From: Hymenobacter psychrotolerans DSM 18569
Lineage (GTDB): Bacteria > Bacteroidota > Bacteroidia > Cytophagales > Hymenobacteraceae
NCBI RefSeq assembly: GCF_900142395.1
Contig: NZ_FRAS01000003.1
Coordinates: forward strand, 62,001 to 126,000
Reading direction: 5' to 3'
DNA length: 64,000 nt
Of the stretch, positions 8,079 through 17,582 are shown piece by piece (the first letter of the stretch is position 1; each line of letters opens with the position of its first letter). The notes beneath the pieces are model-generated. The model was not told the DNA's origin. It was given only the letters and a program-made list of their open reading frames with translations, and did no database searches. The position numbers were made by a program, and so were the translations under genes.

Positions 8079-8115
8079 CAACGCCCCGGCCCCTGTTCAG
8101 GAGCCGGGGCGTTGT
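8079..8115. terminator. GC-rich hairpin between convergent genes
   Basis: CAACGCCCCGGC pairs with GCCGGGGCGTTG around a loop containing CCTGTTCAGG. There is no T-run, so its activity as an intrinsic terminator is uncertain, but it sits between the convergent genes ending at 8003 and 8137. Confidence 0.5.
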
Positions 8116-8136
8116 GCGTATCGGGCCGCTGCCTTT

Positions 8137-8781
8137 CTAATACAGAAATACGAACACCACGAACAGCACGAGCCAGAGCACATCAATAAAGTGCCAGTAA
8201 ATGCTGAGCATCCGAAGCTGCAGGCGGCGGTAGGGGTTGCGGATGAACACCAGCGTCCGTACGGCGTCGCGGGAGGCGTGCAGGGTGCGTACCAGCAGCA
8301 CCAGCAGAAACAGCATCCCGCCCAGCAGGTGCACCACGTGCAGGGCCGAAATCAGGTAGAGAAAAGTGCCGCTGGCCCGGCCCCCAAACGGCACGCCGTG
8401 CAGCTGCAGCTCGCGCCAGCCCAGCACCTGCAGCCCGGCAAAGATGCTCCCCAGCAGCAACACGGCACTCAGGCACCGCCCCATGCCGGCCAGGTCGTCA
8501 TTGCTGTATAGGCGTGGCACCTGATTGAGCACGTAGCTGCTCAACAGCAGCACAATGGTGCTGATGGAGAAAAACTTCGGGAACGACTGTAGCCCGGTGG
8601 GCGCGTCGGCGGCGTGGCGCGTGTAGGCGTAGGCGCCCAGCAGAAACAGAAACAGTACCACCACCCCCGACAGGCCCAGGTACAGCATCATGAGCAGCGG
8701 CGGCACCCGCTCCATACGCTGGAAGGCGGAAGCGGGCCGGTTAGCCCCGACCTTGTCTTTATGTTCTTTGTCGGAATTCAT
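8137..8781 (-). CDS. Cytochrome c oxidase subunit III family protein
   Basis: The ATG at 8781 gives 214 residues with about five hydrophobic helices (LLMMLYLGLSGVVVLFLFLL, FFSISTIVLLLSSYVL, LSAVLLLGSIFAGLQVLGW, YLISALHVVHLLGGMLFLLV and IYWHFIDVLWLVLFVVFVFL). The ALHVVHLLGG and YWHFIDVLW motifs are typical of heme-copper oxidase subunit III, an inner-membrane subunit that stabilises subunit I. An upstream in-frame extension of 51 codons is not supported. The gene stands alone, away from any subunit I or II gene, so it may be an accessory paralogue. Confidence 0.82.
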   Translation of the reverse strand: MNSDKEHKDKVGANRPASAFQRMERVPPLLMMLYLGLSGVVVLFLFLLGAYAYTRHAADAPTGLQSFPKFFSISTIVLLLSSYVLNQVPRLYSNDDLAGMGRCLSAVLLLGSIFAGLQVLGWRELQLHGVPFGGRASGTFLYLISALHVVHLLGGMLFLLVLLVRTLHASRDAVRTLVFIRNPYRRLQLRMLSIYWHFIDVLWLVLFVVFVFLY

Positions 8782-8987
8782 GGGCGGCAGCGGAAGTAGG
8801 CGACGGTCTTGTGCAAACCAATCCGGAAGGCTTTGGTTCCGCGCAGCTTCCACTGGCCGGCACCAGGGCCACTGAGCAAGATACGCAAAACCACCCCGCT
8901 CCGACGAGCAGGATTCCGGGCTTTTTTGCAGCATAAAAGCCGTTCTTCCACCGGGGCAGAAAAACGGCTTCTGACGCTTGTGGCCGT

Positions 8988-9326
8988 TTAACGGCTGCGG
9001 AAAAAGGACCCCAGCTTGCCCAGCACCGCATTGAGCGTGATCTTGGGGCTGCGGCCCACCCCGAACGTGACGTAGGTTTTGCCGCCCACCCGCAGGTCGA
9101 GCACCAGCCCCAGCCGCAGCGCCAAGTCGTTGAGTTGCTGCAGCGGGTCGGGGCCTTTGGGCTTGGGGGGCGCATTCGGGTCTTTCGGCGGGCCGCTGGT
9201 GAGCTTGTCGAGCACGCGCTGGCTGGGCACGTTCAGGATAAGATATCCCCCCGAAGCGGCCACCTGAATATCGTCGCCATCAATCGTAACTACCAGCTGC
9301 GCCTCGATGTCGAGGCCGCTAGCCAA
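8988..9326 (-). CDS. Hypothetical protein, second gene of an overlapping pair
   Basis: A TTG start at 9326 gives 112 residues, and the first codons overlap the end of the upstream gene (stop at 9319-9321) by 8 bases. The protein has alternating beta-strand-like hydrophobic segments (EAQLVVTIDGDDIQVAAS, GYLILNVPS) and a proline-rich linker PPKDPNAPPKPKGPDP. A region LALRLGLVLDLRVGGKTYVT follows. There is no signal peptide or membrane helix. I do not recognise the family. The overlap suggests translational coupling and a two-subunit complex. Confidence 0.55.
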   Translation of the reverse strand: MASGLDIEAQLVVTIDGDDIQVAASGGYLILNVPSQRVLDKLTSGPPKDPNAPPKPKGPDPLQQLNDLALRLGLVLDLRVGGKTYVTFGVGRSPKITLNAVLGKLGSFFRSR

Positions 9327-9570
9327 GGGAGGAGGGAGTTGTGGACGGCAGCGCGGCAGCCGGGGAAGCTGGCGGGTTTTCGCCGCGGGTGCGGATGCGC
9401 AGGGAGCCGTTCAGGCGAAACGTGGGAGCCGGGCCCCCGGTGCTTTGCGAGGAAGGCATCTGCAGCTCCATCTGGTCGAAGGTCAGGGCCAGTTCTACGC
9501 CGCCCGAAAGCTTGGAGAGCAGCGAGGCGGCGGTTTCGGCCCAGGAAGTGGCTTGGGAAGAGTCAGGCAT
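9319..9570 (-). CDS. Hypothetical protein, first gene of an overlapping pair
   Basis: The ATG at 9570 gives 83 residues. The N-terminal half is helical (SWAETAASLLSKLSGG) and is followed by strands VELALTFDQMELQM and FRLNGSLRIRTRG, then a low-complexity tail. There is no signal peptide. Its strand pattern resembles that of the downstream partner at 8988-9326, so the two may be related halves of one fold. No function is assigned. The gene is divergent from the secreted protein gene at 9776, with about 200 bases between them. Confidence 0.5.
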   Translation of the reverse strand: MPDSSQATSWAETAASLLSKLSGGVELALTFDQMELQMPSSQSTGGPAPTFRLNGSLRIRTRGENPPASPAAALPSTTPSSLG

Positions 9571-9775
9571 AATTTCGCAGGTACTGGTGAAGAAGTGAAA
9601 ACGGAGGCGAAGCGCGCAAGTTACGTGTCCCGGCGAATTAGCCGCCCTGGCCGGCGGCTTGGGGGCGGCCCAGCCTGGCAATGAATTTGCCTATGCAAGC
9701 TCAGCGGTGCTAATCCAAATAAGCCGGCCTGCGTATGTTGGCCGAGTGCCCTCTTTTTTGCTCACATCCTTGCTC

Positions 9776-10612
9776 ATGCCTCTTTTCCTCTCCTACTCTT
9801 CTGTGCTGACTCCGGCCCTGGCTCTGGTGCTGGTTGCCGGCTATGCCCAAACCAACTCGTCTGTGCCGCCTGCCACGCCGGCCCAGGCGGCAACCAACCA
9901 GCTTTTCGGCCTCACCGACAAAATGCAGCTCGGCTACCGCCTGCTGGACGCCAAGGGCAAGACCGTGGGCGAGATAAACCAGCGGGTGGTGCACCTGCAG
10001 CAGGGCGAGCGGGAAGAAAGTAAGAAACAGATGGTCCCGGAGCAGACGGCCCTGCTGAAAAGTGGCCTCTATGACCGTAAAAACGTGCTGATCCGCCTGC
10101 AGGACCTCACCTTTCGGGCCCGCCGCGACACCAGCTTCACGGATGGCATGGCCTACCTCAACCACGATGCCATGCGCTCCTTCCGCGACCGGAAAATAGT
10201 GTACACCCCCGTGCCCGTGGCCTGGCCCGACCAGCCGACGGTGGGCACAGAGCTGCCGGACGGTGGCGTTACGGTGAACGTCAGCAGCTCGGTGGTGGAT
10301 ATTGCCACCGTCAGCACCACGCTGCGCAAGCGGCGCGTAGTGAGCGGGCCCACGCCTCTCACTACCCCGGCCGGCACGTTTGCCTGCTATAAGGTAGAAT
10401 CGGTGCGGGAGGAAGCCACCGTGCCTCGCCCCGACATGGCCATGCGCAACACCTCTAAGCAAGTAGACTTCTACGCCCCCGGCGTAGGCATTGTCCGGAC
10501 CGAGCAGTATACGAAAAGCGGCAAGCTCAGCCAGGTACAGGAGCTTACCATTCGCAATACGGAGCCACCGTCGTCTATGCAGAAAGTGAAATACAAGACG
10601 AAAAAATCGTAG
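9776..10612 (+). CDS. Secreted DUF3108/TapB-like protein
   Basis: The ATG at 9776 gives 278 residues with a signal peptide (MPLFLSYSSVLTPALALVLV, ending near GYA). An upstream frame of 39 codons has no signal-like sequence and is rejected. The mature part (LGYRLLDAKGKTVGEINQRV, then GTFACYKVESV and FYAPGVGIVRTEQYTKSGKL) matches the pattern of TapB/DUF3108-like proteins. These form a curved beta-sheet in the periplasm and often end with GxxxYxPGVGLVR-type segments. The molecular role is not known. The DUF4920 lipoprotein follows 41 bases downstream, so the two may be co-transcribed. Confidence 0.65.
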   Translation: MPLFLSYSSVLTPALALVLVAGYAQTNSSVPPATPAQAATNQLFGLTDKMQLGYRLLDAKGKTVGEINQRVVHLQQGEREESKKQMVPEQTALLKSGLYDRKNVLIRLQDLTFRARRDTSFTDGMAYLNHDAMRSFRDRKIVYTPVPVAWPDQPTVGTELPDGGVTVNVSSSVVDIATVSTTLRKRRVVSGPTPLTTPAGTFACYKVESVREEATVPRPDMAMRNTSKQVDFYAPGVGIVRTEQYTKSGKLSQVQELTIRNTEPPSSMQKVKYKTKKS

Positions 10613-10653
10613 ATTCCGGGCCAAAACATTTTTCAGGCCTCACCCACCTTTTC

Positions 10654-11172
10654 ATGTCTTTTCAGCGCGTTTTCTTCGCTTCGGCCCTGCTGTCACTGGC
10701 CGCCTGCCAATCTTCTCCTGCCACCGAGTCGGCCACGACGCAGCCGCCGGCCAGCGAAACGCCCACGGCTCTCACCGGCAAAACCTACGGCGCGGCCGTA
10801 AGCTCAGCTGGCGCCAAGCCGCTGTCGGAGCTCAAGCAGGTGCTCGGCACCCAGGATTCGGTGCAGGTCAAGCTCATCGGGCAGGCAGATGCCGTGTGCC
10901 AGGCGAAAGGCTGCTGGCTGACGATGAAAACGCCCGAAGGCCAGGAAATGCGGGTGCGCTTCAAGGACTATGCGTTCTTCGTGCCCAAAGACATTGCCGG
11001 CAGAACGGTGGTGATAAACGGCTGGGCCCACCGCGAGGAAGTGCCCGTTTCGGATTTGCAGCACTACGCCAAAGACGCCGGCAAGTCAGAAAAGGAAATA
11101 GCCGCCATTACCAAGCCGGAGGAGCAGCTCAACTTCGAAGCCGACGGCATCCTTGTCGCCGAGAAACTTTAG
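10654..11172 (+). CDS. DUF4920 lipoprotein
   Basis: This 172-residue protein has a lipobox LSLAAC, so Cys18 should be lipid-modified. A Ser/Thr/Pro-rich spacer follows, then a DUF4920 domain recognisable from TGKTYGAAV, AKGCWLTMKTPEGQEMRVRF, YAFFVPKDIAGRTVVINGWA and a C-terminal QLNFEADGILV. The two cysteines in CQAKGCW are conserved in the family and could form a disulfide or bind metal. DUF4920 proteins have no proven function. The gene is followed by an intrinsic terminator at 11200-11230. Confidence 0.82.
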   Translation: MSFQRVFFASALLSLAACQSSPATESATTQPPASETPTALTGKTYGAAVSSAGAKPLSELKQVLGTQDSVQVKLIGQADAVCQAKGCWLTMKTPEGQEMRVRFKDYAFFVPKDIAGRTVVINGWAHREEVPVSDLQHYAKDAGKSEKEIAAITKPEEQLNFEADGILVAEKL

Positions 11173-11199
11173 CGCCGGGCTTACCCGCCACTCTTGTAA

Positions 11200-11230
11200 G
11201 AAAGCCTTGCCTACCGGCAGGGCTTTTTTT
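11200..11230 (+). terminator. Intrinsic terminator after the DUF4920 gene
   Basis: AAAGCCTTGCC pairs with GGCAGGGCTTT (one G-U pair) around TACC and is followed by seven T residues. Confidence 0.8.
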
Positions 11231-11275
11231 GTGGGAGGCGCGGGCCCGTTATAAGAAACCACCCCTGCGTAGTAG

Positions 11276-13483
<2,208 letters not shown>

Positions 13484-13516
13484 GAGGCAGTTGCCCCACT
13501 ACTTTATTTCTGCACC

Positions 13517-13897
13517 ATGACCCGTTTTTTGCTGCTCGCCTCCTTCGCCGCCCTGCTCAGCTCCCAGCCCACGCAGGCCCAAACAGCCCCTCAGGCCGTG
13601 GCGCCGGCCGTAGCGGCGGAGCTGGTCCGGAAGCCTAACGTGGTAATGCTGGATGTGCGCACACCTGAAGAATTTGCCACCGGCCACCTGAAAGGAGCCC
13701 GCAACCTCGACTTCCGCGCCCCCGGCTTCAGCGAGCAGGTGCGCCAGCTTGATAAAAGCAAAACCTACGTGCTGTACTGCGCTTCCGGCAACCGCAGCGG
13801 CCAGAGCATGACGCTGATGCGGCAGCTCGGCTTCGGCAATCTTGTAAATGCCGGGGCCTTCAAGGACCTGAAAGCGGCCGGACTGAAAGCCGAATAA
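13517..13897 (+). CDS. Secreted single-domain rhodanese
   Basis: This 126-residue protein has a signal peptide (MTRFLLLASFAALLSSQPTQ, ending AQ) and one rhodanese domain. VVMLDVRTPEEFATGHLKGA is the typical CH2-A region, and Cys88 in YCASGNRSG is the catalytic residue that carries persulfide. A periplasmic sulfur-transfer role, or capture of sulfide or cyanide, is inferred from the family. It lies 33 bases after ligA and may be transcribed with it. A very stable hairpin closes the unit at 13914-13968. Confidence 0.88.
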   Translation: MTRFLLLASFAALLSSQPTQAQTAPQAVAPAVAAELVRKPNVVMLDVRTPEEFATGHLKGARNLDFRAPGFSEQVRQLDKSKTYVLYCASGNRSGQSMTLMRQLGFGNLVNAGAFKDLKAAGLKAE

Positions 13898-13913
13898 GCT
13901 TCGCCTGCTACCG

Positions 13914-13968
13914 CCAAAGCACAACAACGCCCCGCCCGAGTAGTCAGGCGGGGCGTTGTTGTGCTTTG
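13914..13968. terminator. Very long GC-rich hairpin between convergent genes
   Basis: A perfect stem of about 23 bp, CCAAAGCACAACAACGCCCC continuing to its exact complement, encloses a short loop (GAGTAGTCA). It separates the rhodanese gene from the convergent deacetylase gene. Confidence 0.75.
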
Positions 13969-14028
13969 GGTATGGGCTTCCACTGAAGGGCTGGAACCCC
14001 TGCAACTATTACTTACTCTAAAGCCCTG

Positions 14029-14949
14029 TTAGAAGCTGTTTACCATGCTGTTGTGCAGCGTACGGGCGCTCCAGTAGCCGCTGGCAATAATGCGGCGAAT
14101 AGTGAACAGCGGGTCCTGCGGGTCGCGCTTCTCAGCCAGCACGAAGGCGGCCACCATACCACGCTTCTTCAGCTCCGGAATGGCCTCGGGGTTCCAGAGG
14201 CCGAAGGGATACGCGAAGTACTTGATGTCCTTGCCGGTAATTTCCTGCAGCGTTTTGGTAGGCTTCTCGATCTGCGTCACCCAGTCCTCGCCCTGATACT
14301 TCTTCACGTTGTGGTGGTCCCAGGTGTGCGAGCCGATAACGTGGCCTTCGTCCGAGAGTTGCTTGACCTGCGCCTTGCTCATGTAGCGCGGCCGGCCCAG
14401 GCTCACGGTCATCACGAAGAATACGCCCTTGAAACCATGTTTGTCCATCTCGGGCTTGGCCACCGTGAACTGGTCGAGGTCGGTGTCGTCGAAGGTCAGC
14501 ATTACGGGCTTGCTGGGCAGCTTGGCGCCGGTGGTGAGGTAGGCGTACAGCTGGTCGGGCAGGATGGTGTGGTAGCCGGAGTCGGCCAGCATCTGCATCT
14601 GCTTTTTGAACGCGTCTACCGGCACGATATAGTCTTTGGCGCCTTTCGAGTCCTTGGCGCGCCAGTCCCGGATCTGGTGGTAGCACAGAATCGGTACCTG
14701 CGGGCGGGCCGTGATGGTGGCGGCATCGGCAATGCTGCCGGCCGGAATGCTGCCGGGGCTGGGGGCAGTGGCGCCCGCCGCAGCAGCTGAATCTTCGGCG
14801 GCAGCCGTGGCGGCCGTGCCGCTCATGGCTTCGCTGGTGGGCGAGCCGGCCTCAGCCGTTACGGCCGACTTGGAATCATTGCAGGAAGGCAGGACGAGGG
14901 CCGAGGCCAGGGTTGCTGCGGCAAGCAGCGTGGAGTAGGTACGCTTCAT
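14029..14949 (-). CDS. Polysaccharide deacetylase-family lipoprotein
   Basis: The ATG at 14949 gives 306 residues with a lipobox ending at Cys23 (ALVLPSC), then an Ala/Ser-rich linker of about 55 residues. The NodB-type domain shows LCYHQIRDW, motif 1 TFDDTD (152-157) and motif 2 SHTWDHH with His208 and His212, plus FAYPFGLWN. These residues bind a divalent metal for deacetylation of N-acetylated glycans. Motif 1 has Thr-Asp where many members have Gly after the paired aspartates. The domain probably acts on cell-wall or exported polysaccharide at the membrane surface. Confidence 0.88.
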   Translation of the reverse strand: MKRTYSTLLAAATLASALVLPSCNDSKSAVTAEAGSPTSEAMSGTAATAAAEDSAAAAGATAPSPGSIPAGSIADAATITARPQVPILCYHQIRDWRAKDSKGAKDYIVPVDAFKKQMQMLADSGYHTILPDQLYAYLTTGAKLPSKPVMLTFDDTDLDQFTVAKPEMDKHGFKGVFFVMTVSLGRPRYMSKAQVKQLSDEGHVIGSHTWDHHNVKKYQGEDWVTQIEKPTKTLQEITGKDIKYFAYPFGLWNPEAIPELKKRGMVAAFVLAEKRDPQDPLFTIRRIIASGYWSARTLHNSMVNSF

Positions 14950-14988
14950 GAAAAAGGAAAACACGGCCGGGCCGCAAAGGAAATGCTG

Positions 14989-14996
14989 TATTTTTG
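14989..14996 (+). promoter_or_regulatory. Candidate -7 box for dapA
   Basis: TATTTTTG is a perfect TAnnTTTG -7 box between the divergent deacetylase and dapA genes, 77 bases before the dapA ATG. No clear TTTG -33 box is visible at the expected distance. Confidence 0.4.
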
Positions 14997-15072
14997 TCGA
15001 AGTAGTCTGCCCGGGCGGCCGTAAACCGGCACTCTGGCCTTCCATCTCACAAAGCAACAGCTAATTCCCCGC

Positions 15073-15945
15073 ATGGACAAACTCCGTGGCACCGGCGTCG
15101 CCCTCGTAACGCCCTTTACTTCCGCTTCCGGCCACGCCGTAGACTACGCCGCCCTGCGCCGCCTCCTCGATTTCGTACTTGACGGCGGGGTGGAATACCT
15201 CGTCATCAACGGCACCACGGCCGAGTCGCCGACCATCACGCCGGCGGAAAAGGCGGAGATTCTGCGCGTGGTGAAGGAGCATGTGGCCGGCCGCGTGCCG
15301 CTGGTGTACGGCATCGGCGGCAACGACACCGTCGGCACCGAAGCCACCATCCGCAACACCGACCTGAGCGGCATTACGGCCATTCTATCGGCCAGCCCCT
15401 ACTACAACAAGCCCAGCCAGCGCGGTATCATTGCCCACTACGAGCGGCTGGCCGATGCCTCGCCGGTGCCGATTATTCTGTACAACGTGCCCGGCCGCAC
15501 GGCTTCCAACCTCACGGCGGCTACTACGCTGCACTTGGCCCAGCACCCCAACGTCATCGGTATCAAGGAGGCCAGCGGCAACCTGGAGCAGTGCCAGCAG
15601 ATAGCCGCCGCCAAGCCCGCCGACTTCCTGCTCATCTCCGGCGACGACATGATGACGACTTCGCTGGTGAGCTTCGGGGCCGTGGGCGTTATTTCGGTGC
15701 TGGCCAACGCCTTCCCCCGCCCCTTCTCCAACATGGTACGCCACGCCCTAGATGGCAAGTTTCAGGAAGCCTCCAAGCTGCTGTTCAAGTTCGTGGACCT
15801 GAACCCGCTGATGTATGAGGAAAGCAACCCCGTGGGCGTGAAAGCCGCGCTGCAGGCTCTGGGCGTGTGCTCCGGCGAAGTGCGCCTGCCGCTGGTGGCC
15901 GCCTCCGATGATTTGAAGCACAAACTACACGCTTGCCATGTATGA
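15073..15945 (+). CDS. dapA: 4-hydroxy-tetrahydrodipicolinate synthase
   Basis: This 290-residue TIM-barrel enzyme condenses pyruvate with aspartate semialdehyde in lysine and diaminopimelate synthesis. Visible are the GTTAES loop (47-52), Tyr137 in ILYNVPGRT and the Schiff-base Lys165 in IGIKEASGN. The C-terminal tail (DDLKHKLHACHV) looks unlike the usual family ending, and its stop codon overlaps the start of the next gene as ATGA (15942-15945). The neighbouring gene is clearly lower in G+C, so the 3' end of dapA may have been remodelled by insertion. Confidence 0.96.
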   Translation: MDKLRGTGVALVTPFTSASGHAVDYAALRRLLDFVLDGGVEYLVINGTTAESPTITPAEKAEILRVVKEHVAGRVPLVYGIGGNDTVGTEATIRNTDLSGITAILSASPYYNKPSQRGIIAHYERLADASPVPIILYNVPGRTASNLTAATTLHLAQHPNVIGIKEASGNLEQCQQIAAAKPADFLLISGDDMMTTSLVSFGAVGVISVLANAFPRPFSNMVRHALDGKFQEASKLLFKFVDLNPLMYEESNPVGVKAALQALGVCSGEVRLPLVAASDDLKHKLHACHV

Positions 15946-16505
15946 AGTATCACCAGTTAGCAGAATCTATCTTTATAGTTGAGGACTTCCTTACTCGTAA
16001 GGAATGCTTGGACAACATTGTTCTCAGCGAAAATATTGGCTATGAGTTGGCGAAAGTGAATACCGCCGGAGGGAGCCGCGTCCGCACGGATGTACGCAAT
16101 AACAGCCGGGCGTTTTACAACAATGAGGCGCTGGCAGAAACTCTGTGGCATAAAATTCAGCCATTTACACCAGCGCACTTCGGCAACAGCACGGCCATCG
16201 GCCTCAACGAATTATTTCGTTTCTATCGTTACCAACGTGGCCACCAGTTTCGCGGCCATTACGATGAAAGCTTTATTCGAAACAGTTCTGAGGCCAGCTA
16301 TTTCACCTTTATGATTTACCTCAACGATAATTTTCAGGGTGGCGACACGGCTTTCAAAGACCTTCGTATACAGCCAAAGCAAGGTATGGCGCTGCTTTTC
16401 CAGCATAGTCTCTACCACGAAGGCAGTGAGGTATTACAGGGAGTTAAATATGTGCTCCGCTCAGATATTATGTATCGCACCAACCTAATTGATACTGCTG
16501 TCTGA
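15942..16505 (+). CDS. Prolyl-4-hydroxylase-like 2-oxoglutarate/Fe(II) dioxygenase
   Basis: This 187-residue protein starts at an ATG inside the ATGA overlap with dapA. It has the double-stranded beta-helix pattern of P4H alpha-subunit-like oxygenases: LFRFYRYQRGHQFRGHYDES with His106 and Asp108 as iron ligands, the third ligand His159 in HSLYHEG, and Lys169 in GVKYVLRSDIMY to hold 2-oxoglutarate. It should hydroxylate a protein or small-molecule substrate, which is unknown. Its DNA is visibly richer in A+T than dapA and most neighbours, which suggests transfer from elsewhere. The exact overlap implies translational coupling. Confidence 0.85.
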   Translation: MKYHQLAESIFIVEDFLTRKECLDNIVLSENIGYELAKVNTAGGSRVRTDVRNNSRAFYNNEALAETLWHKIQPFTPAHFGNSTAIGLNELFRFYRYQRGHQFRGHYDESFIRNSSEASYFTFMIYLNDNFQGGDTAFKDLRIQPKQGMALLFQHSLYHEGSEVLQGVKYVLRSDIMYRTNLIDTAV

Positions 16506-16542
16506 GTAGCCCACCCACAAACATATAGCAAGTTTATGCTTT

Positions 16543-16605
16543 GGCAACCAAGTATATAGAAGAGCCCAGCTATAACAGCTAGGCTCTTCTATATACTTGG
16601 TTGCC
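16543..16605. terminator. 24-bp perfect inverted repeat, likely bidirectional terminator
   Basis: Arms 16543-16566 and 16582-16605 are perfectly complementary over 24 bases (GGCAACCAAGTATATAGAAG onward), with a 15-base loop that holds a further AGCT/AGCT pair. It lies 3' of the oxygenase gene and at the end of a possible minus-strand mini-ORF. Confidence 0.65.
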
Positions 16606-16705
16606 ATACCCTCCATATCACCAGATACAGTAATGGGACAAGTAGCAACCCTAAAAGGCCCCAATAGTAACCGTAGACTTTAGATGACGAGCAAAGCTCG
16701 TTCAT
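16589..16705 (-). CDS. Possible 38-residue single-span membrane protein
   Basis: The minus strand from ATG at 16705 encodes MNELCSSSKV, then a strongly hydrophobic segment YGYYWGLLGLLLVPLLYLVI and WRVWQPSI, ending in TAG inside the right arm of the 24-bp hairpin. A short polar N-terminus, one helix and an aromatic/basic flank look like a small inner-membrane protein. The region is AT-rich and otherwise empty. I recognise no family. It could be a chance frame, so confidence is low. Confidence 0.35.
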   Translation of the reverse strand: MNELCSSSKVYGYYWGLLGLLLVPLLYLVIWRVWQPSI

Positions 16706-16749
16706 GTTTCGTTAGGGTTTTTAAATCAATTGGTTAAGCACAACCCAAG

Positions 16750-17484
16750 CTACCACCCACTAGCCAGCACGTCGGCGACGTGCAGGGTCTGGATGGGCTT
16801 TTTTTCGCGGCGGATGTAGGCGTCGAGGTGCATCAGGCAGCTGGTATCGGTGCTGACGATGTAGTTGGCGCCGGTGGCCAGGGCGTGTTCCACCTTCTGC
16901 TCGGCCATAGCCACCGAAATAGCCTCGAACTTTACCGCAAACGTGCCGCCGAAGCCGCAGCAGGTTTCGTTTTCGGCCATTTCCAGGCGCTCCAGGCCCG
17001 GTACAGCATCCAGCAGGCGGCGCGGGGCTTCCTTGATGCCGCACTCCCGCAGCGCCGAGCAGGAGTCGTGGTAGGTGTAGGTGCCGGAGAGGCGGGCCTG
17101 CGGAATGGATGTCACGCCCAGCACATCCACCAGGAACTCGGTCAGCTCGAAGATGCGGCGCTGCGTGCCGTGGTAGCGGCCCTGCTCCGGGCTGCCGTCG
17201 AACAGCTCGGCGTAGGAGTTGCGCACCATGCCCACACACGAGGCTGAGGGGCTCACGATGTAGCGCCCCGGCTCGTTGGGGAAGTCGTCAAGAAACTTGC
17301 AGGCCACTTCGCGGCTCTCGGCCTTATAGCCGGCGTTGTAGGCGGGCTGCCCGCAGCAGGTCTGGTTGTTGTTGTAGTGCACTTCGCAGCCCACGGCTTC
17401 CAGCACCTTCACCATGTTCATGGCGGTTTGCGGAAAAAGCTGGTCTACGAAGCAGGGAATGAATATATCGACGGCAGTTGGCAT
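16750..17484 (-). CDS. lutA: LutA/YkgE-type (Fe-S)-binding oxidoreductase
   Basis: The ATG at 17484 gives 244 residues with two CCG-type motifs of the cysteine-rich domain: TCCGQPAYNAG (CCG at 43-45) and TCCGFGGTFAVK. SYHDSC-like YTYHDSCSALRECG lies between them. This matches LutA, one of three cytoplasmic proteins that oxidise L-lactate to pyruvate, and the same domain occurs in glycolate oxidase GlcF. The usual lutB and lutC partners are not adjacent in this window, so the physiological substrate is uncertain. An HMG-CoA lyase gene lies immediately upstream in the same direction. Confidence 0.82.
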   Translation of the reverse strand: MPTAVDIFIPCFVDQLFPQTAMNMVKVLEAVGCEVHYNNNQTCCGQPAYNAGYKAESREVACKFLDDFPNEPGRYIVSPSASCVGMVRNSYAELFDGSPEQGRYHGTQRRIFELTEFLVDVLGVTSIPQARLSGTYTYHDSCSALRECGIKEAPRRLLDAVPGLERLEMAENETCCGFGGTFAVKFEAISVAMAEQKVEHALATGANYIVSTDTSCLMHLDAYIRREKKPIQTLHVADVLASGW

Positions 17485-17582
17485 GGCGTGTGGCAAGAGT
17501 CAGGCGGCGGAGCCACGAAAGTACGACTTGATTGTCGTCCGCAGCTGCCGGTGTGCAGGAACCGGACGCCCCTGCTCCGGCA

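Noticed and set aside
16750..17484. Complete lactate utilisation operon lutABC
   Set aside because: Only the LutA-type subunit is present. The next gene is an HMG-CoA lyase, and no LutB or LutC coding sequence was found nearby.
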